A stretch of 64,000 nt of DNA from Fulvia fulva (Eukaryota > Ascomycota > Dothideomycetes > Mycosphaerellales > Mycosphaerellaceae), in NCBI RefSeq assembly GCF_020509005.1, contig NC_063013.1:6758001-6822000 (forward strand), written 5' to 3'. The notes beneath the pieces are model-generated. The model saw nothing but the letters and a program-made list of their open reading frames with translations. It searched no databases and was not told the origin of the DNA. The position numbers and the translations under genes are program-made. Position 1 is the first letter of the stretch; the number at the start of each line of letters is the position of its first letter. Shown in pieces: positions 32,663 through 44,827 of this stretch.

Positions 32663-33085
32663 GCAAAAAGAATGATCACCCTGGACGCGATGGCTCAGCG
32701 AGATCAACCCAAAGCCAACGACGATATCGTTGACCAAAGAAGAACAGCGCCATCGTTGTAGCGATCTGCCACGGCATCGTGAGAGGCGCTTGACTCCGCC
32801 ATCGAGCCCAGGGCAATCGTCGAAGGTGGCAAGATGATGCTCGTACATGTACCTGCAGAACAGGCCACATGATCAACAGAAAAGTGATACGCAGGACGGC
32901 TGGGCAAAAAGAGAACAATCACCCTAGGTCAGATGGCATCGACACCGGAGGCTTCAATGGTAACGAGTGCATACTTGCACTCAACCTTGAACGTGTCGGG
33001 TCGATGGGGCAGGTAGTACCCAACTCAGGGCTCTGCCGACTGCGCCATCTAGCCTGGGGTGATTGTCGAGGGTGGAGGGGTTGGG
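32663..33085. repeat. Two diverged direct copies of a ~240-bp sequence
   Basis: The stretches at about 32663-32830 and 32903-33075 share aligned blocks: an A-rich start followed by ATCACCCT, and GACTNCGCCATCNAGCC followed by GTCGANGGTGG. Spacing between matching blocks is about 235-245 bp. Identity elsewhere is low. It looks like an old tandem duplication, perhaps of a mobile-element fragment. No coding frame survives across it. Confidence 0.4.
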
Positions 33086-33249
33086 ATGGGTATATTTATG
33101 TGTGTTCATCGTCTCTGCGGTTGAGCACATAGGCGGAGCGAAGTAGACGGGCGAAAAGGACAAGTCCCCTGTTCAGATTACGGTATCAGTACGTGAGAGC
33201 AGACCTTCCGCGCTGCATGCAATAGTGCCCTAGACGCCGCCACCAGCGC

Positions 33250-34069
33250 TCACAGCCGCTTACTGACGTCTCTACAAGAAAGTGACAACATACACCTGAC
33301 TACCCCCCTTTCCCTCTCCGGTACCTTCCACATCCCCTCAATCTTCCACTCCAATCCGTCTCTGTCCTCCATCTCGTCACAGCTCCACGGACAACACTCA
33401 GTCTGCACCCTCAACCCACGTATCGCACGTCTGTTGCGTGCACCAATCGCATTCAACCATTCTCCAGCCCGCGCGAACTGGATGACATCGCGGTGAAGTG
33501 TAACGTCGATCTTGGTCTTGTAGTAAAGGGGGAGAAGCTCGGCGCGCAGTGCCTTGCACGTTCGAGTTATTGCGGGTTGTTCAGCTTGTTGCCGCGTGAT
33601 GGCGGGGGATGCACATGTCCAGCTGAATCTCCCTGGAGGCTTCGGTGGAACGTGCGTGGAGAAGGCCGGTGAGTCGATGATAGCGAGCTTGCCAATCTTG
33701 CTCCAGAGCTCGGCGGGAAGGTCGAGGAGTCGGAAGGGCTTGGTCTTTGCTGCCTCTTGTATGAGAGCGTCGTGCTCGGCTTCCAGCTTCCAGCTTCGTC
33801 ACCAGCTTCTCCTGTGCTGGGTCAGTCCCATGGACGTGGAAGAGGGAAGTCGTCCTCTGCTTCGTACCTTCACTTGACGCACCACACTCCCAGTCAACCG
33901 CTTATCAGCCGCCGAAAGTCCGCGTCCCACGCACTTCTCGATGGTAGCCTGTGAGACGTTAGTGCATGCAGCAGTGACGTGAACAGGTTCCGCTCACATG
34001 GATCTTTGGTGAGTCCAACCTGTCTTTCATGATCCGCGCGCGCGACGCGGCATCGTCTGATGAAGACAT
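33250..34069 (-). CDS. F-box-like protein of unknown target
   Basis: Three exons: 34069-33998, 33948-33868 and 33786-33250 (introns of 49 and 81 bp, GT-AG), summing to 230 codons (229 residues). The protein begins MSSSDDAASRARIMKDRLD. An F-box-like stretch RLLDLPAELWSKIGKLAII is followed by ITRTCKALRAELLPLYYKT, a layout common in the many small F-box-like proteins of Dothideomycetes. F-box proteins recruit substrates to SCF ubiquitin ligases; the target cannot be told. The 3' end (EGMWKVPERERGVV) is in strongly G-rich codons while the middle is C-rich. The spliced frame, short exons and conserved pattern make a real gene likely. Confidence 0.7.
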
Positions 34070-34723
34070 TTCGACGGCGTCGGGTGTTATGCACGCGGTG
34101 GAATGAGGAAAAGTTGTATTGGCGCTGTGGCGGCGCGCTGAGAAGTGTTCCAGAGTCAAACAAAGTTCTTGCTTGCCAGGATCTCGGCGAACTTCCGCAG
34201 CGATCACATGCAAATTCACGGCCCACCAACGTCCAAGGCCTGGTCACAAAGTATGTTGCCGCCGGTATGTTAGCCTACTCCACTTCTGAAAAGCTGCGAA
34301 CAGAACGCGTATCCGGAGGTTCAATATACGTCTCCGCGCTGTACCTTCGACTGCATCAATCGGACCTCGTCATTTAGCTACATGCCAGCGAATTGAAGCA
34401 ATAGCCTACGCTTCGATAGGGTGTCGAAGCGCTCGGCGGTATTCAACTCTGTCACCAGCCCTCGGACGCTCGTGGCAACACCCCGGGTCTACCATCAGGA
34501 TAGTCCGAGCAAAAGTAGTGCCCTTCCGCTTCAAACATTGCAATCTTGCTGCGTTGGAGTGGGTACAGGTCTGCGGTGGAGATCTTGACCTGTCATGCTG
34601 CAGAACCAGACAGGCGTCCAATGTCCTTCAGCCATCCCAGGCGTCTCATGCTACTCAAACATACAAGGCATCACATATTTCTCAGACAACATCGCAACAC
34701 TCCATACCTCCAACCCAATCCTT
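34070..34723. other. Intergenic, no gene seen
   Basis: About 650 bp between the F-box-like gene's start and the stop of the next minus-strand gene. No convincing gene or repeat. Confidence 0.4.
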
Positions 34724-35111
34724 TCACCTCAAGGTCCTACTCCCACCAACCTTACTGCCCCCGGCAGCCCCAGCAGTAGCCTGCGCTCCCTTCCTCGGCG
34801 GTCCCTCACTCATCAACTTCTCCAGTCCAAGATCCTTCCAAGCCGGCTCGCGTCCCTTGTTCTGCGCACGCTGGATCCCGAAAGCTGCATGCTGGTTCGG
34901 CACGACATCGTCCTCGTCGTCGGGGTTGAGTGGCTGATGATGTGGCGGGACGTCAATGTGTTCGGCTGGGAGCTTGATGCGTGTGAACTCTTCGAGGAGA
35001 TCTGCGTGGTGAGCTGAGTGGAGGTGGAGATGGGTGAAGGAGGAGTCGCGGGACTGGGATGGTTAGTATGGAGATATGGGGAGGTGTGGATGTAGAAGGG
35101 TTGCTTGCCAT
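34724..35111 (-). CDS. Unknown 110-residue protein with a candidate GC-AG intron after ATG
   Basis: The main exon 35053-34724 is open in a frame that reads SRDSSFTHLHLHSAHHADLL onward, with LEEFTRIKLPAEHIDVPPH, DDEDDVVPNQHAAFG and a basic Gly/Ser-rich tail ending RTLR. No ATG begins this frame. Directly upstream is a 55-bp segment with a perfect TACTAAC branch site and CCCAG acceptor, and its 5' end is ATG followed by GCAAGC, a known GC-type donor form. Splicing there gives Met joined to the frame, 110 residues in all. The function is unrecognised. Codons change from C-rich to G-rich along the gene. Confidence 0.6.
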
Positions 35112-35936
35112 GATGGTGGTTGTTGTCTTGGCGCTCGGGTTCGGGTTTGGTCCTAGATGATGGTGATGTCGCGTGTTATCAAGAAGAAAGGCGTTGCTGT
35201 TGTTCGCATTTGTTGATGAAGTGATGTTATCACGTGTGTGCTATTTGCGTACGCAACTTTCCTTCTCCGAGTGAATGTTGAATGTACCTGTCGTTACACT
35301 TCTCACCCGCTGCTACCGGAGACTGCAAGCGGCAACGACTTGCACATCGCCAAGACACGTCTGCGTAAGCTCCTGTTCACAGATGGCGAATCGTTGAACG
35401 AGATTTCAGGCAAGACCCAACCAAAGCGCGCCTTCTCCGTGTGACACAGATACACCGGCGTGTTGGCAGTCAATTGCTTGTGAGATCTTGTCTTGGGCTG
35501 AGTTTTGCACAGTGGAAGAAGTGGTGTTCGTGTTGCTGCTGCATCTCAGAACCAGGGGCTCGCGCGCTGCGGCGAAGAGAAGCCAACCTCCCGTCTCGAG
35601 ACTTTGCGGCCACGACCGCAATCACCACGCTACCATTGCACCATCCCACAACCCTCCACCACGCCTGGAACACTACACAATCCGACGTATACCACGACAT
35701 CTCCTCCGCCCTGACGATTGCGCCTAATAGATGCGATTCCGATAGTCCGCGAGCGTTTGCATTTGCGCGTTGCTCCTTCCAGTCGCTCGTTAGCAGCACA
35801 TCCCAGCCGCATTCTGCGAGGTCAAACCTACCACCTCGAAACCCTTTACCACGACGGGCTGTATACGGAACGACTCCAGCAACCGCCGCGACTGACGACA
35901 CGCTCGATCCTGGCCCTCGTGGCCTAGCCTGCCGCC
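35112..35936. promoter_or_regulatory. Divergent promoter region upstream of the KTR gene
   Basis: About 825 bp between two divergent starts. Overlapping frames on both strands at 35440-35980 show no protein-like pattern. It probably holds both promoters and a long leader for the mannosyltransferase. Confidence 0.4.
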
Positions 35937-37592
35937 ATGGAGACGATCAAGGGACTCCAAAAACGATTCCCCTCCACCGATAACCTGCCGACTCTCAAGT
36001 CGCTACAATTCACATCCCTCAAGGATGCCTCCGAAAAGATAACGCCGCGACTCTCTTTCTTCAAGAAGCGGATACGGATACGCGGCAACAGCAAGATCAG
36101 TGTGCCACTATACCTGGTCCTGCTGTTCCCCTGCATTGTGGTAATAGTAATACTGCTGCTTTTCGTGCGGCATCCTGCGTCCCCTGGAGGACGCTTAATA
36201 CCCACTGGAGCGCCGCCCAGTATACGGAAAATCAACGAGAAGCACGACAAGGTCTTCGTTAATGGCTGCTTAGACCCAGCGATCACTTCCAAGGAGACCG
36301 AGCGCATGAATGCAGCCTTCGTGGTACTAGCACGGAACAAAGAGCTGGATGGCGTGATTGAAAGTCTGAAGAGCGTGGAAAGGCACTTCAACCGCTGGTT
36401 CCACTACCCATATGTCTTCCTCAACGATGGAGACTTCAACAGCACCTTCAAGGAGACCGTGCAAAACTACACCAGCGGTAACGTGGAGTTTGGAAAGATT
36501 GGGTCAGATCACTGGGGATACCCAGACTGGGTTGACACAAACGTAGCCAAGGAGGGCATCAGAAAACAAGGAGATGCAGCCATCATGTATGGTGGCATGG
36601 AGTCATACCATCACATGTGCAGATTCTACTCTGGCTTCTTCTACAAGCACGAGCTGCTACAGAAGTATGACTGGTACTGGCGAGTCGAGCCCGAGATCAA
36701 GTACTTCTGCGACATTACCTACGATCCGTTCGTGCACATGGCGCGGAATAACAAGACGTACGGCTTCACGATCGCTGTGAAGGAGTTGAAAGAGACGGTT
36801 CCAAACATCTTCCGATATGCGTCCGCGTACAAGCGCACGCACAACATCACTTCACAAGGCCTGTGGGAGATGTTCACAGAGCCGAAGGAAGGCTACAACC
36901 AGGATGGTACTCCCAAGCCAGGCACCATTCCTCCGGACCAGCTGCCAAAGGAAGATCCCAGATACGCGGACGAGAAGCACAAGCCGCTGCCTGAAGATAT
37001 CCTGCGGACAGAGCCCGGGCAGGGAACACTTCCAGACATCGACCCTGAAGCGATGGAGGGCGAGATCTATAACATGTGCCATTTCTGGTCGAACTTCGAG
37101 ATTGCGAGGTTAGATTGGTTCAGGAGTAAGGAGTACGAAGAGTTCTTCCAAATGATGGACAGGTCTAGCGGATTCTGGATGGAAAGGGTGAGTTCAGGCA
37201 TCGCGAAGACATGGCAAAGCATACTGACACAGCACTAGTGGGGAGATGCACCCATCCACTCCCTCGCAGCCGGTGCTCTCCTTGGACCCAAGGACATTCA
37301 CTACTTCCGAGACTTTGGCTACAGACACACGACGATCCAGCATTGTCCCGCAAACGCTCCAGCGCGGCAACTTCCCCGAGAACCTTACCTCGAACAAACC
37401 ACCCTCGATGAAAAGGCACGAAAAGAGGAAGACGAATACTGGGCGAAGTGGGATACCGAAAAGGAGAACGGTGTCGGCTGCAGATGTCGCTGCGACACTG
37501 ACATTGTCGAAGTCGAGAACAAGGAAGGAAGCTGCATACCCGAATGGGTAGATATCGCAGGTGGCTACATCACACCTGAAGGGCCCGGATGA
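35937..37592 (+). CDS. Alpha-1,2-mannosyltransferase, KRE2/KTR/MNT1 family (GT15)
   Basis: Exons 35937-37187 and 37239-37592 around a 51-bp GT-AG intron, giving 535 codons (534 residues). It is a type II Golgi membrane protein: a basic cytosolic tail of about 55 residues, a single membrane anchor (VPLYLVLLFPCIVVIVILLL), a stem and a lumenal catalytic domain. GT15 signatures are MNAAFVVLARN, YPYVFLNDGDF, the active-site block YWRVEPEIKYFCDITYDPF and MCHFWSNFEIARLDWFRS. The second exon supplies WGDAPIHSLAAGALL and the C-terminal Cys-rich segment CRCRCDTDI. These enzymes use GDP-mannose and Mn2+ to extend N- and O-linked mannose chains of cell-wall proteins. An unspliced reading would stop shortly after the donor. 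Confidence 0.93.
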
Positions 37593-38933
37593 TGATGATA
37601 GAAACAAGAGACGAACAAGACGTAATGGCAGGAGCAGCAAGCACAGCAAGAAAACAACTCAGCGTGTCATCATCACTGTTGGAGAGCGACCTGAAGAAGC
37701 GCCCTGGCGTTTGTTCGTTGTTGCACACATTACTGCAAGCGATTTGTGTTGTTTGCATTGGCTTGGAGTCTTTGGCAAGATGGGAAATGTGTACAGGCAG
37801 GCTAACTCATCGGATGCTCCTGCTGGGCTGTGGGTTCGTTGTTTCTTCTTTCTGTGTGTTTTGCTCATTTACCATACAGTTACAGCTATTGTATCGGCCA
37901 TCTGTGAGGAGCACGGAGGTGGTTGGTACGTATCTCTTATGAGAGAAAGATTCTATTATGCTTCAGTTTGCTGTGCTGTTCAGAAGCCTTCTTGATTGGG
38001 GTGTGGTGTCCACCAAGGTGATGCGCATGCTCATGCAGCAGTGGATTTCGTTCTTCAACTGCATCTCTCTCGTCTTTTGCTTACTTGCACTCCAGTCTAT
38101 CGCTACGAGCAGCTTTTCTCAACTTCGTCGTTAGGATTCGCATTGACCTAAGGGAGCAGAAGATGGTCTTGGCCACGTGATGCCGGACATAGCAACATTG
38201 CCGACCTCGGGTGCAACGATTACCAACGATCACCTCTCCTCCAGCTTCGCAACGCAAGCATCATCCCCGCAGAGAAGTACGACTCCCACAACACAATATG
38301 CAACCTCCTGCCCCTTCCAGCGACGCAATCCTCCATAAGTCAGTGCCATCTCTGGAGATAAGACGCAAGCTGAGCAAAGCATCCAACCCATCTTCAGAAG
38401 CAGTAGCAGTGCTACATCTGGTTTTGGAGCTATACTGCCACTTACGGTATAGTCGACTTCCGTCCCCCCACTACGACAGCCGTCAATGCCATGAGCCATT
38501 GGGAGCTTCAGTTTACTTCTTGCTGCCGGACTTTACATCAGTTGACCAAGTGCGGTCGCGCATTGCACAGCATGGCCCGTGGCTGGAGGGTGATCTGCAA
38601 TTGATGGGACACCACTGTGAGGTTGCACAGAGGTAAGGGTATAAAGTGGTGGTAGGTTCCTGCTGGTTCCCTCTGGTTGCTGCCCCTCTACCTTTTGTGC
38701 TGTCATTGTTTCCATTGCGAGAGCTGTCACTGTGTTTGAGGTTTGGGAACGTTAAGAAGAAGCGGCAAGCACTACCCATCACATCCAGGAATTTGGTAAA
38801 GCACCTTTCTGCTTCAGCACTGCACTTATCACCTCGAAACGGTACAACAACAACAACACCCGCATACGACACATCGACCGAGTAAGGCGCACCACTCGCA
38901 CCAAACTCGTCCACGACTAGGAGACCAGCAACG
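37593..38933. other. Intergenic, no confident gene
   Basis: About 1.3 kb. A plus-strand frame at 38211-38636 (with SLEIRRKLSKASNPSSEA) is the only slightly protein-like one, and it lacks any recognisable domain. I leave it out as a gene. The last part should contain the promoter of the next dehydrogenase. Confidence 0.35.
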
Positions 38934-40066
38934 ATGTCTAGCGGTATCCCCAAGACGATGAAGGCGGCGGTCCTTACAGGCGCGCAGAAGCCACTCGAGA
39001 TCAAAGAGATCCCAGTCCCAGAACCTCAGACAGGCGAAGTCCTGATCAAGGTCCACGCATGTGGTGTCTGTCACAGTGACCATCACGTTCTGAATGGAGA
39101 TATGGGACCACCGTGAGTATCAAATGTGCTGGTGAGGAAGGGCTTGTGTTGATGATATATGTCTGTCTAGTGGCATCCAACTCCTCGGCCACGAGTTCAT
39201 CGGAACCGTCGTCAAGACCACAAAAGGTGAGAAGAAGTGGAAGGTCGGCGATCGTGTCGGTGGGCCATGGTGAGCTCATCCTTCCCTGCCCTCCTACAGT
39301 CCTCTCTAACGACTCTAGGCACGGCGGCCACGACCTCTCCTGCCGCGCCTGCAACCGCGGCCTCTTCCAAATGTGCGAAAACAAAGCCATCAACGGCGTA
39401 ACCCGCAACGGCGGCTACGGCGAATACGCAACCCTCCGCACCGAATCCGCCGTCCGCATCCCAGCAAACATGGATCCCGCCGAAGTAGCTCCCCTCCTCT
39501 GCGCCGGCGTCACTGTCTTCAACGGAATCCGCCAGCTGAACATTCTCTCCGGTGAGATCGTCGCCGTCCAAGGACTGGGAGGTCTGGGACATCTTGCGAT
39601 TCAGTATGCGAGGAAGATGGGGTATAGGACTGTGGCGCTTTCGAGAGGAAGTGCGAAGAAGGATTTCGCGATGAAGTTGGGCGCGACGGATTATATCGAT
39701 ACCGAAGCTGGCGATGTCGCAGCTGAATTGCAGAAACTCGGCGGCGCAGCATGTATCGTCGTCACGGCTCCCAACCCGGACGTCATCACGCCTCTGATCG
39801 GGGGTCTGGATAACAAGGGCAAACTGCTCCTCTTCACAGCTATTGGACCGGTCCCGGTCAATACGGTGGATATGGTCTTGAAGGGGTTGTCAGTTCATGG
39901 ATGGCCGAGTGGACATGCGCTGGATAGCGAGGAGGCGATTGCGTTTGCGGAGAAGCAGGGGGTTAAGTGTATGATTGAGAAGTTCCCGCTGGCGAAGGCG
40001 AATGAGGCGATGGAGCATATGATGAGTGGGAAGGTGAGGTTTAGGGCTGTGTTGACGATGGATTAG
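38934..40066 (+). CDS. Zinc-dependent alcohol dehydrogenase (MDR superfamily)
   Basis: Exons 38934-39112, 39171-39269 and 39319-40066 with introns of 58 and 49 bp, giving 342 codons (341 residues). Catalytic zinc ligands are in CGVCHSDHH and LLGHEFIG. The structural zinc lobe reads HDLSCRACNRGLFQMC, so only three of the four classical cysteines are present and the first position is Asp. The Rossmann motif is VQGLGGLGHLA. The family oxidises primary alcohols with NAD(P); the substrate is not readable. The third exon shows the C-rich to G-rich codon switch near 39580. It is not closely similar to the butanediol-type enzyme at 1500-2741. Confidence 0.9.
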
Positions 40067-40567
40067 AGGATGATGGGAGTGGTCTAGGATGGGAAGAAAG
40101 GTAGAGCAATTGAGGGGAGGTAGCTTTGGTCAATGGGAATGAGTTCAAGGTTTCGTGGGATCTTTCCACGCGACTTTTCTGCATGTCTCTCGTGTTAGTA
40201 TGGTCGCGGTATGATCGTGGTGAAGTCATGGAACGCAGGCAAAGAGACCGGCCAATGTGGTCCTTGGTCTAGTTGGGCTCATCTGTCTACCTCGTCGATC
40301 TACTCGACTCGCTCGAGCAGGGCCGCAAGCCCGTCGTGATTATACAATACGAAATATGAAGACAGTATGCTGTCCTTGTGGGTATCATGATTCATTCCTT
40401 TCCTTCCCTTCCTACCATAATCTTTCATCATCACAGCTCGGCAATCCCGAATAACTTCGTGATGACAAGTCCCCTTCAATCCTCCCCAACCTCACCAAGC
40501 AAATATTAAAAGCCCCTCCCCCACCCCTACTACACCTCCTCCCCACACCTTTCACACCCCCCAAACC

Positions 40568-41395
40568 GACCGCAAAACAGGAGAGGACGATCCCCATGTT
40601 CACCATATCCTGATGCTTCCGCCCATGGCGTTGGAGGAGGCGGTAGGAGATCGATGGTTTCCAAGCAGGAAAGGTGGTGGTTACCACCCCAAGCGCCACC
40701 GTCGATTACCACTGCCCACCACATCCAACGCCACCGTAGTCCTGGTTGGGGAAGGAAGGAAGAGGGTTAGGATGAGGGTGGAGGTCTTTTTGTGGACTTG
40801 TGGGTTGCGACTCGGGATCGGGCTCGGGCCTCGGGGCTTGGGGCTTGTGACTTGTAGCTTGTGACTTGTGACTCGAGACCCGAAGTGGACACGTTGATAA
40901 AGAGATGAGTTTGCTGTTTGTTGCCGAGTCGGGAGGTGGCATGTGCATGCGGAGCACATGTTATCGGCTTCGATAGTCATAAGCAATGCTGTGAGCATGT
41001 GCTGTTTTGTGACGCCGCCTCAGGCTTCCTGCTGCCTACAGCTTTCACGTCCTATACATTGACCGCAAAACAGGAGAGGACGTGTTCACCCTCTCCTGTT
41101 GATTTCGACCGGTAGCGGGTGGTGGTTAATCACCAGTTGTGGAAAGAAAGCAAGAGGTTTGGCCTGGAAGTAGGGTGCCTTTTGTGCACCGTGGGCGCGA
41201 CTCGGAAGTCGGCACTCGGGGCTTGTGACTCGGTGGAGGACAGGTAGTTAACAAAGGCGGCTGTGTTGGTCGTTTGTTGCCGAGATGTAGGATGTCGTAT
41301 CCGTGTAGAGCACATGGTGCCAAGGTCGCCGATAGTGGACGATGCGATAGCACATGTCGTTTTGTAGCTTCGACCGCATTGACAGACACTGGTCG
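40568..41395. repeat. Diverged tandem duplication, two units of ~490 and ~335 bp
   Basis: An identical 22-bp segment (GACCGCAAAACAGGAG plus six bases) begins both units, at 40568 and 41061. After it, matching blocks follow in the same order in each unit: GTTCACC, TGGTGGTTA, GCGACTCGG, CGGGGCTTG, TTGTTGCCGAG, AGCACATG and GTTTTGT. A third partial start (GACCGCATTGACAG) lies at 41372. Unit 1 carries a local GCTTGTGACTTGT-type expansion at 40835-40875. No transposase, terminal repeat or target duplication is visible, and no coding frame spans it. Confidence 0.65.
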
Positions 41396-41434
41396 CACGA
41401 CATTAGTCGAGGTATCGCTGGTTCCGCTTGATTA

Positions 41435-43173
41435 TCATGTCGGCGACTGACTCCGTAGGGTGTGCATATCGATAAAGCTTTCGACCTTAGCCCGTCTCCC
41501 CAGACTCGTGCTCGGCCGTCGTGGTGGTTCCGATGTAGATCCATACTCCTCCGCAAAGGTATCGTGAGGTCGCCATCTCTTGCTCGTATGGGCGGGTGTC
41601 TCCTCCATCATCCTTCCAACTTGCTCCAATGTGAGCCCTGTCAAACACAAGAATGTTAGCTATACTCCAGTACCACGTGGCAATGTCTCAGCAAACGGTA
41701 CCGGACATGTCTGAGACAGACGATGCCATATACCCTGAAGTACGTACCTTTTGTCTCGGGTATGAACACCCAAGCGAACAACGCACAGAACCCGCATGTT
41801 GTGCCCCAAATGAAGAACACCTTGACTCCCAAATTACCCTTGTCGCCGTCGATCATGTAGGGAATGACGATTCCGATCACGCAGTTCCAGAACCAGTTGC
41901 TCGCTGTGCTGAGCGCTACTCCTTTGGACCGGATGGGCAGTGAAAAAATCTCGCCGATGACAACCCAGGCCGTTGGTCCCCATGTACTTGCGAAGAAAAA
42001 GACGTAGACGCAGACAAAGACGATCAGCACCCAGTTGGCGCCACTGGATGTGCCAGCTGTCACACCGACGATCGCGATGATGAACTCGCATACGCACATG
42101 CAGATCGCACCGTAGATGAGGAGAGCACGGCGTCCGAACTTCTCGATGGCATAAAAGGCTAGAGGTGTGCTGGCAACGTTAACGACAGTGGTGACCATGG
42201 AGATGAGGAAGGCGTTATCGATCTGGACCTGTTGGAAGAAAGTGACGTTGTAGTAGAAGATGAAGTTGATCCCGGTCCATTGCTGCATCATCTGTAGCGC
42301 GACGCCGATGAAGACCTTGCGGGCGTTGCTGTTCGAGTTGTGGATGCCTCCAGAAAAGCAACCCATCCAGCTGACTTCCCCGACCTGCATCTCGTACTCG
42401 CAGTTGGCGACGATCTCGGAGAGTTCATCTTCGATGTGTGCAGACTCGGCAGGTTGGCCCCGGACTCTGGCCAGTGCTTTTGCTGCCTTGTCCAGTCGTC
42501 GTTTCTTGACCCAATATCGTGGCGACTCTGGCAGCATGAACAGACCGCCGGCTAAGATCAGGGCCCACAGGAACTGAATCGAGATTGGAATGCGGTAGGC
42601 ACCAGAGTCTTGTCGTCCTTGTGTGGCATAGCCGACGCAACTTGCCAACATGATGCCGATGGTGATGGCGAACTGATATGCCGAGACAATAGCTCCTCTT
42701 ACTTTCCGTGGTGCGATCTCAGACATGTATAGGATGTTGACTGCCGAGACACATCCTACGCCTAGACCGGCAACGAACCTTCCAATTGATAGCCCTATCA
42801 CGTTGGGAGTCGCAACTTGGACAGACACGCCGATGATGAACATGCCACATCCGGGTACGATGATGGTCAATCTTCGTCCTATGCGGTCTGCCAGATAGCC
42901 AGAGAACAGCGCGCCAACGAATGTACCAGCTGAAAGTATCGAGACTATCAGCGACTTTTCCCAGGTCCGGTAGTCGTATAGGATGCCTCCATCGTCGGTA
43001 GCGCCAATTGGTTCGCCATAGTCGTGCCTGAATCTTGCCATACCCAGGACAGCAGCGATGTAGCCCGAGTCGTAGCCAAAGAGAACGCCGGCGAATGCAG
43101 CAAAGGCACACATTAGGTAGGCCTTGCCAGTGACCGGCGCCTCGACGCGCTGCGTGGACAACTTGAACCCCAT
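41435..43173 (-). CDS. MFS sugar transporter
   Basis: Exons 43173-41748 and 41637-41435 around a 110-bp intron with a GCTAACA branch site, giving 543 codons (542 residues). Twelve membrane segments are readable. Sugar-porter signatures include GVLFGYDSGYI in helix 1, DRIGRRLTII, GRFVAGLGVGCVSA, PESPRYW, QQWTGINFIFYYN, FGRRALL and the final PETKG, which is completed by the second exon (LTLEQVGRMM). The C-terminal tail is cytosolic and Ser/Arg-rich. The family takes up hexoses or pentoses by proton symport; the sugar is not readable. It flanks the transposon-rich region next to the NRPS, but a link to that cluster is only positional. Confidence 0.93.
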
Positions 43174-44827
43174 GATGGCAGAGCGGCGTGGTCGATCCTC
43201 CAGATGGCAGTCGTCCAGAGGTGGCCACGAAGACGAAAGCCGTCTTGTCCAGAAGGTATACTAACAGTCAAAGGCCGTAGAGGGTCGCAGCATGGCGAGC
43301 ATTGAGGGGAAGGAGCACACTGGGTGTAGTCGTTGCGTAACCATAGTTGTGTAATACTCCGCGACCGCCAGGTATGGTCCGCTGGGGTATCCTGATGAGG
43401 TTGCCCTGCGAAGTATGAACAACCACCAAGCGACGATCCTGGGCAATCTTGTATACCTTTGAAGCCACGGAGGCCATGCATTAGTGGCAAGGATATGGCA
43501 GCGCGTGAAACAAGCGCCACTCATTCACTGGAGGTTGTGGAGGGTGGAGCGCGGGGAGGTGATGGTCAGACCCGCGCCTTGCCCCTTTGGACTCTTGGCT
43601 GAGGGTAGGAGGTACGTCTCGCACATTTTGGCTGAAGGGGAGCTGTCCTTCCACGGCTCGAGCACGGCAGGAGGTACAGAAGGATGCCGCCGTGCTGCCC
43701 ACGAGGCGGCTATGCGTGTGCTCAAACACGCTTGCTGGCCACCACTGTTTCTGCTGCGCTTCTGTCGAGATGTTCACTTGTGCTTCTTGACGCTCGCCTC
43801 CCGATGCTGCAGTTGGACGTGTCGACAGGCGCACTTATACGCGGACAACGATGGTCTTCGATGGTTGCGACTCCAGCGCTTCCCACTCTCTCCTCATTGC
43901 ACAATCTTGGAACGAAGCTCCGGCTGGTCCCGTCCAGACGTTCGCTTCGCTGCACAATCTGTCGATCACTATTGCTCCTGCTTTTCACTATTGCTCTTGC
44001 TTTTCACTATTGCTCTTGCTTTTCACTATTGCTCACGTGCATTGGCTATCGTCGACACCGAACACCGCGACAAACTCGCAAAGGCGACATCCTGGCCAGC
44101 TCGTAACACATTGAGCCTCCTTCCTGACTTCGTGTGCAGCATCTACCGCTATCAATTAGCTATAAGAAGAAGTCGAGTGGCACGATCGTCGCCGGGATGT
44201 TGACGAAGACGTGCCGAGCGGTCTCAACGCTCTTCACTGCAGGAAGTCACCGTGGTCACTTGTGGCGTTCTTCCCAAACGACCTCACTTTGACTGACTCT
44301 TCATCTGACCCGATAAGCCGACTTCAATACTCATTTCGTTGCTGATGGATGCCAGAACTGTCGAGTGACGGCATGCATCTAGACAGGCCGGACGAAGCAT
44401 CTGCCGAGTTATCTGTCTCGAAACTCACGAGGCCTGTATGTCGGGCTCGCTCTCACACTACTCCAAAACTTCTACTATTGCTTTCCTAGATTGCATGCTG
44501 AACCTTGCGGCCATGACTTCATCGTCGCAGCTTCTGCGACAGCGCTCGGCCGAGGAGCAGGCACGAGCATCACGATAGAGGGCACGGTCTTGGGTCAAGT
44601 TCTTCTTGTCTGGACGTCGACAAGAAAACATCTCACTCTCTCTCTCCCCGCCACACCAAGTCACGATCACTCTATTCTCTGCCACAGAATACGATGAATC
44701 GTTGCCCACGACTCGCCGTGGCGTCCAGCAATAGCATGGCTGCGTTAATCTTACCTAAGCCCGGTCACTGCGAGGCATACCCTCGTGGCAGTATCGCAAG
44801 TGCCCTTGATGTACCGCCGAGTCTACG
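43174..44827. other. Gene-poor region upstream of the sugar transporter
   Basis: About 1.65 kb with short, conflicting frames and one minisatellite (listed separately). No confident gene. Confidence 0.4.
43967..44036. repeat. Minisatellite, 19-bp unit, about 3.7 copies
   Basis: The unit CACTATTGCTCTTGCTTTT is repeated in tandem. The first copy differs at one base (CTCCTG) and the last is partial, ending in CTCACG. Confidence 0.85.

Noticed and set aside
35441..35983. Two overlapping frames on opposite strands (180 and 143 codons)
   Set aside because: Neither has a domain, and they lie in the promoter/leader region of the KTR gene and contradict each other.
38513..39004. A 163-codon minus-strand frame near the dehydrogenase start
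   Set aside because: It runs over the first exon of a well-supported dehydrogenase on the other strand.
43967..44036. CRISPR-like spaced repeats
   Set aside because: The copies are directly adjacent with no spacers, and this is eukaryotic DNA; it is a minisatellite.
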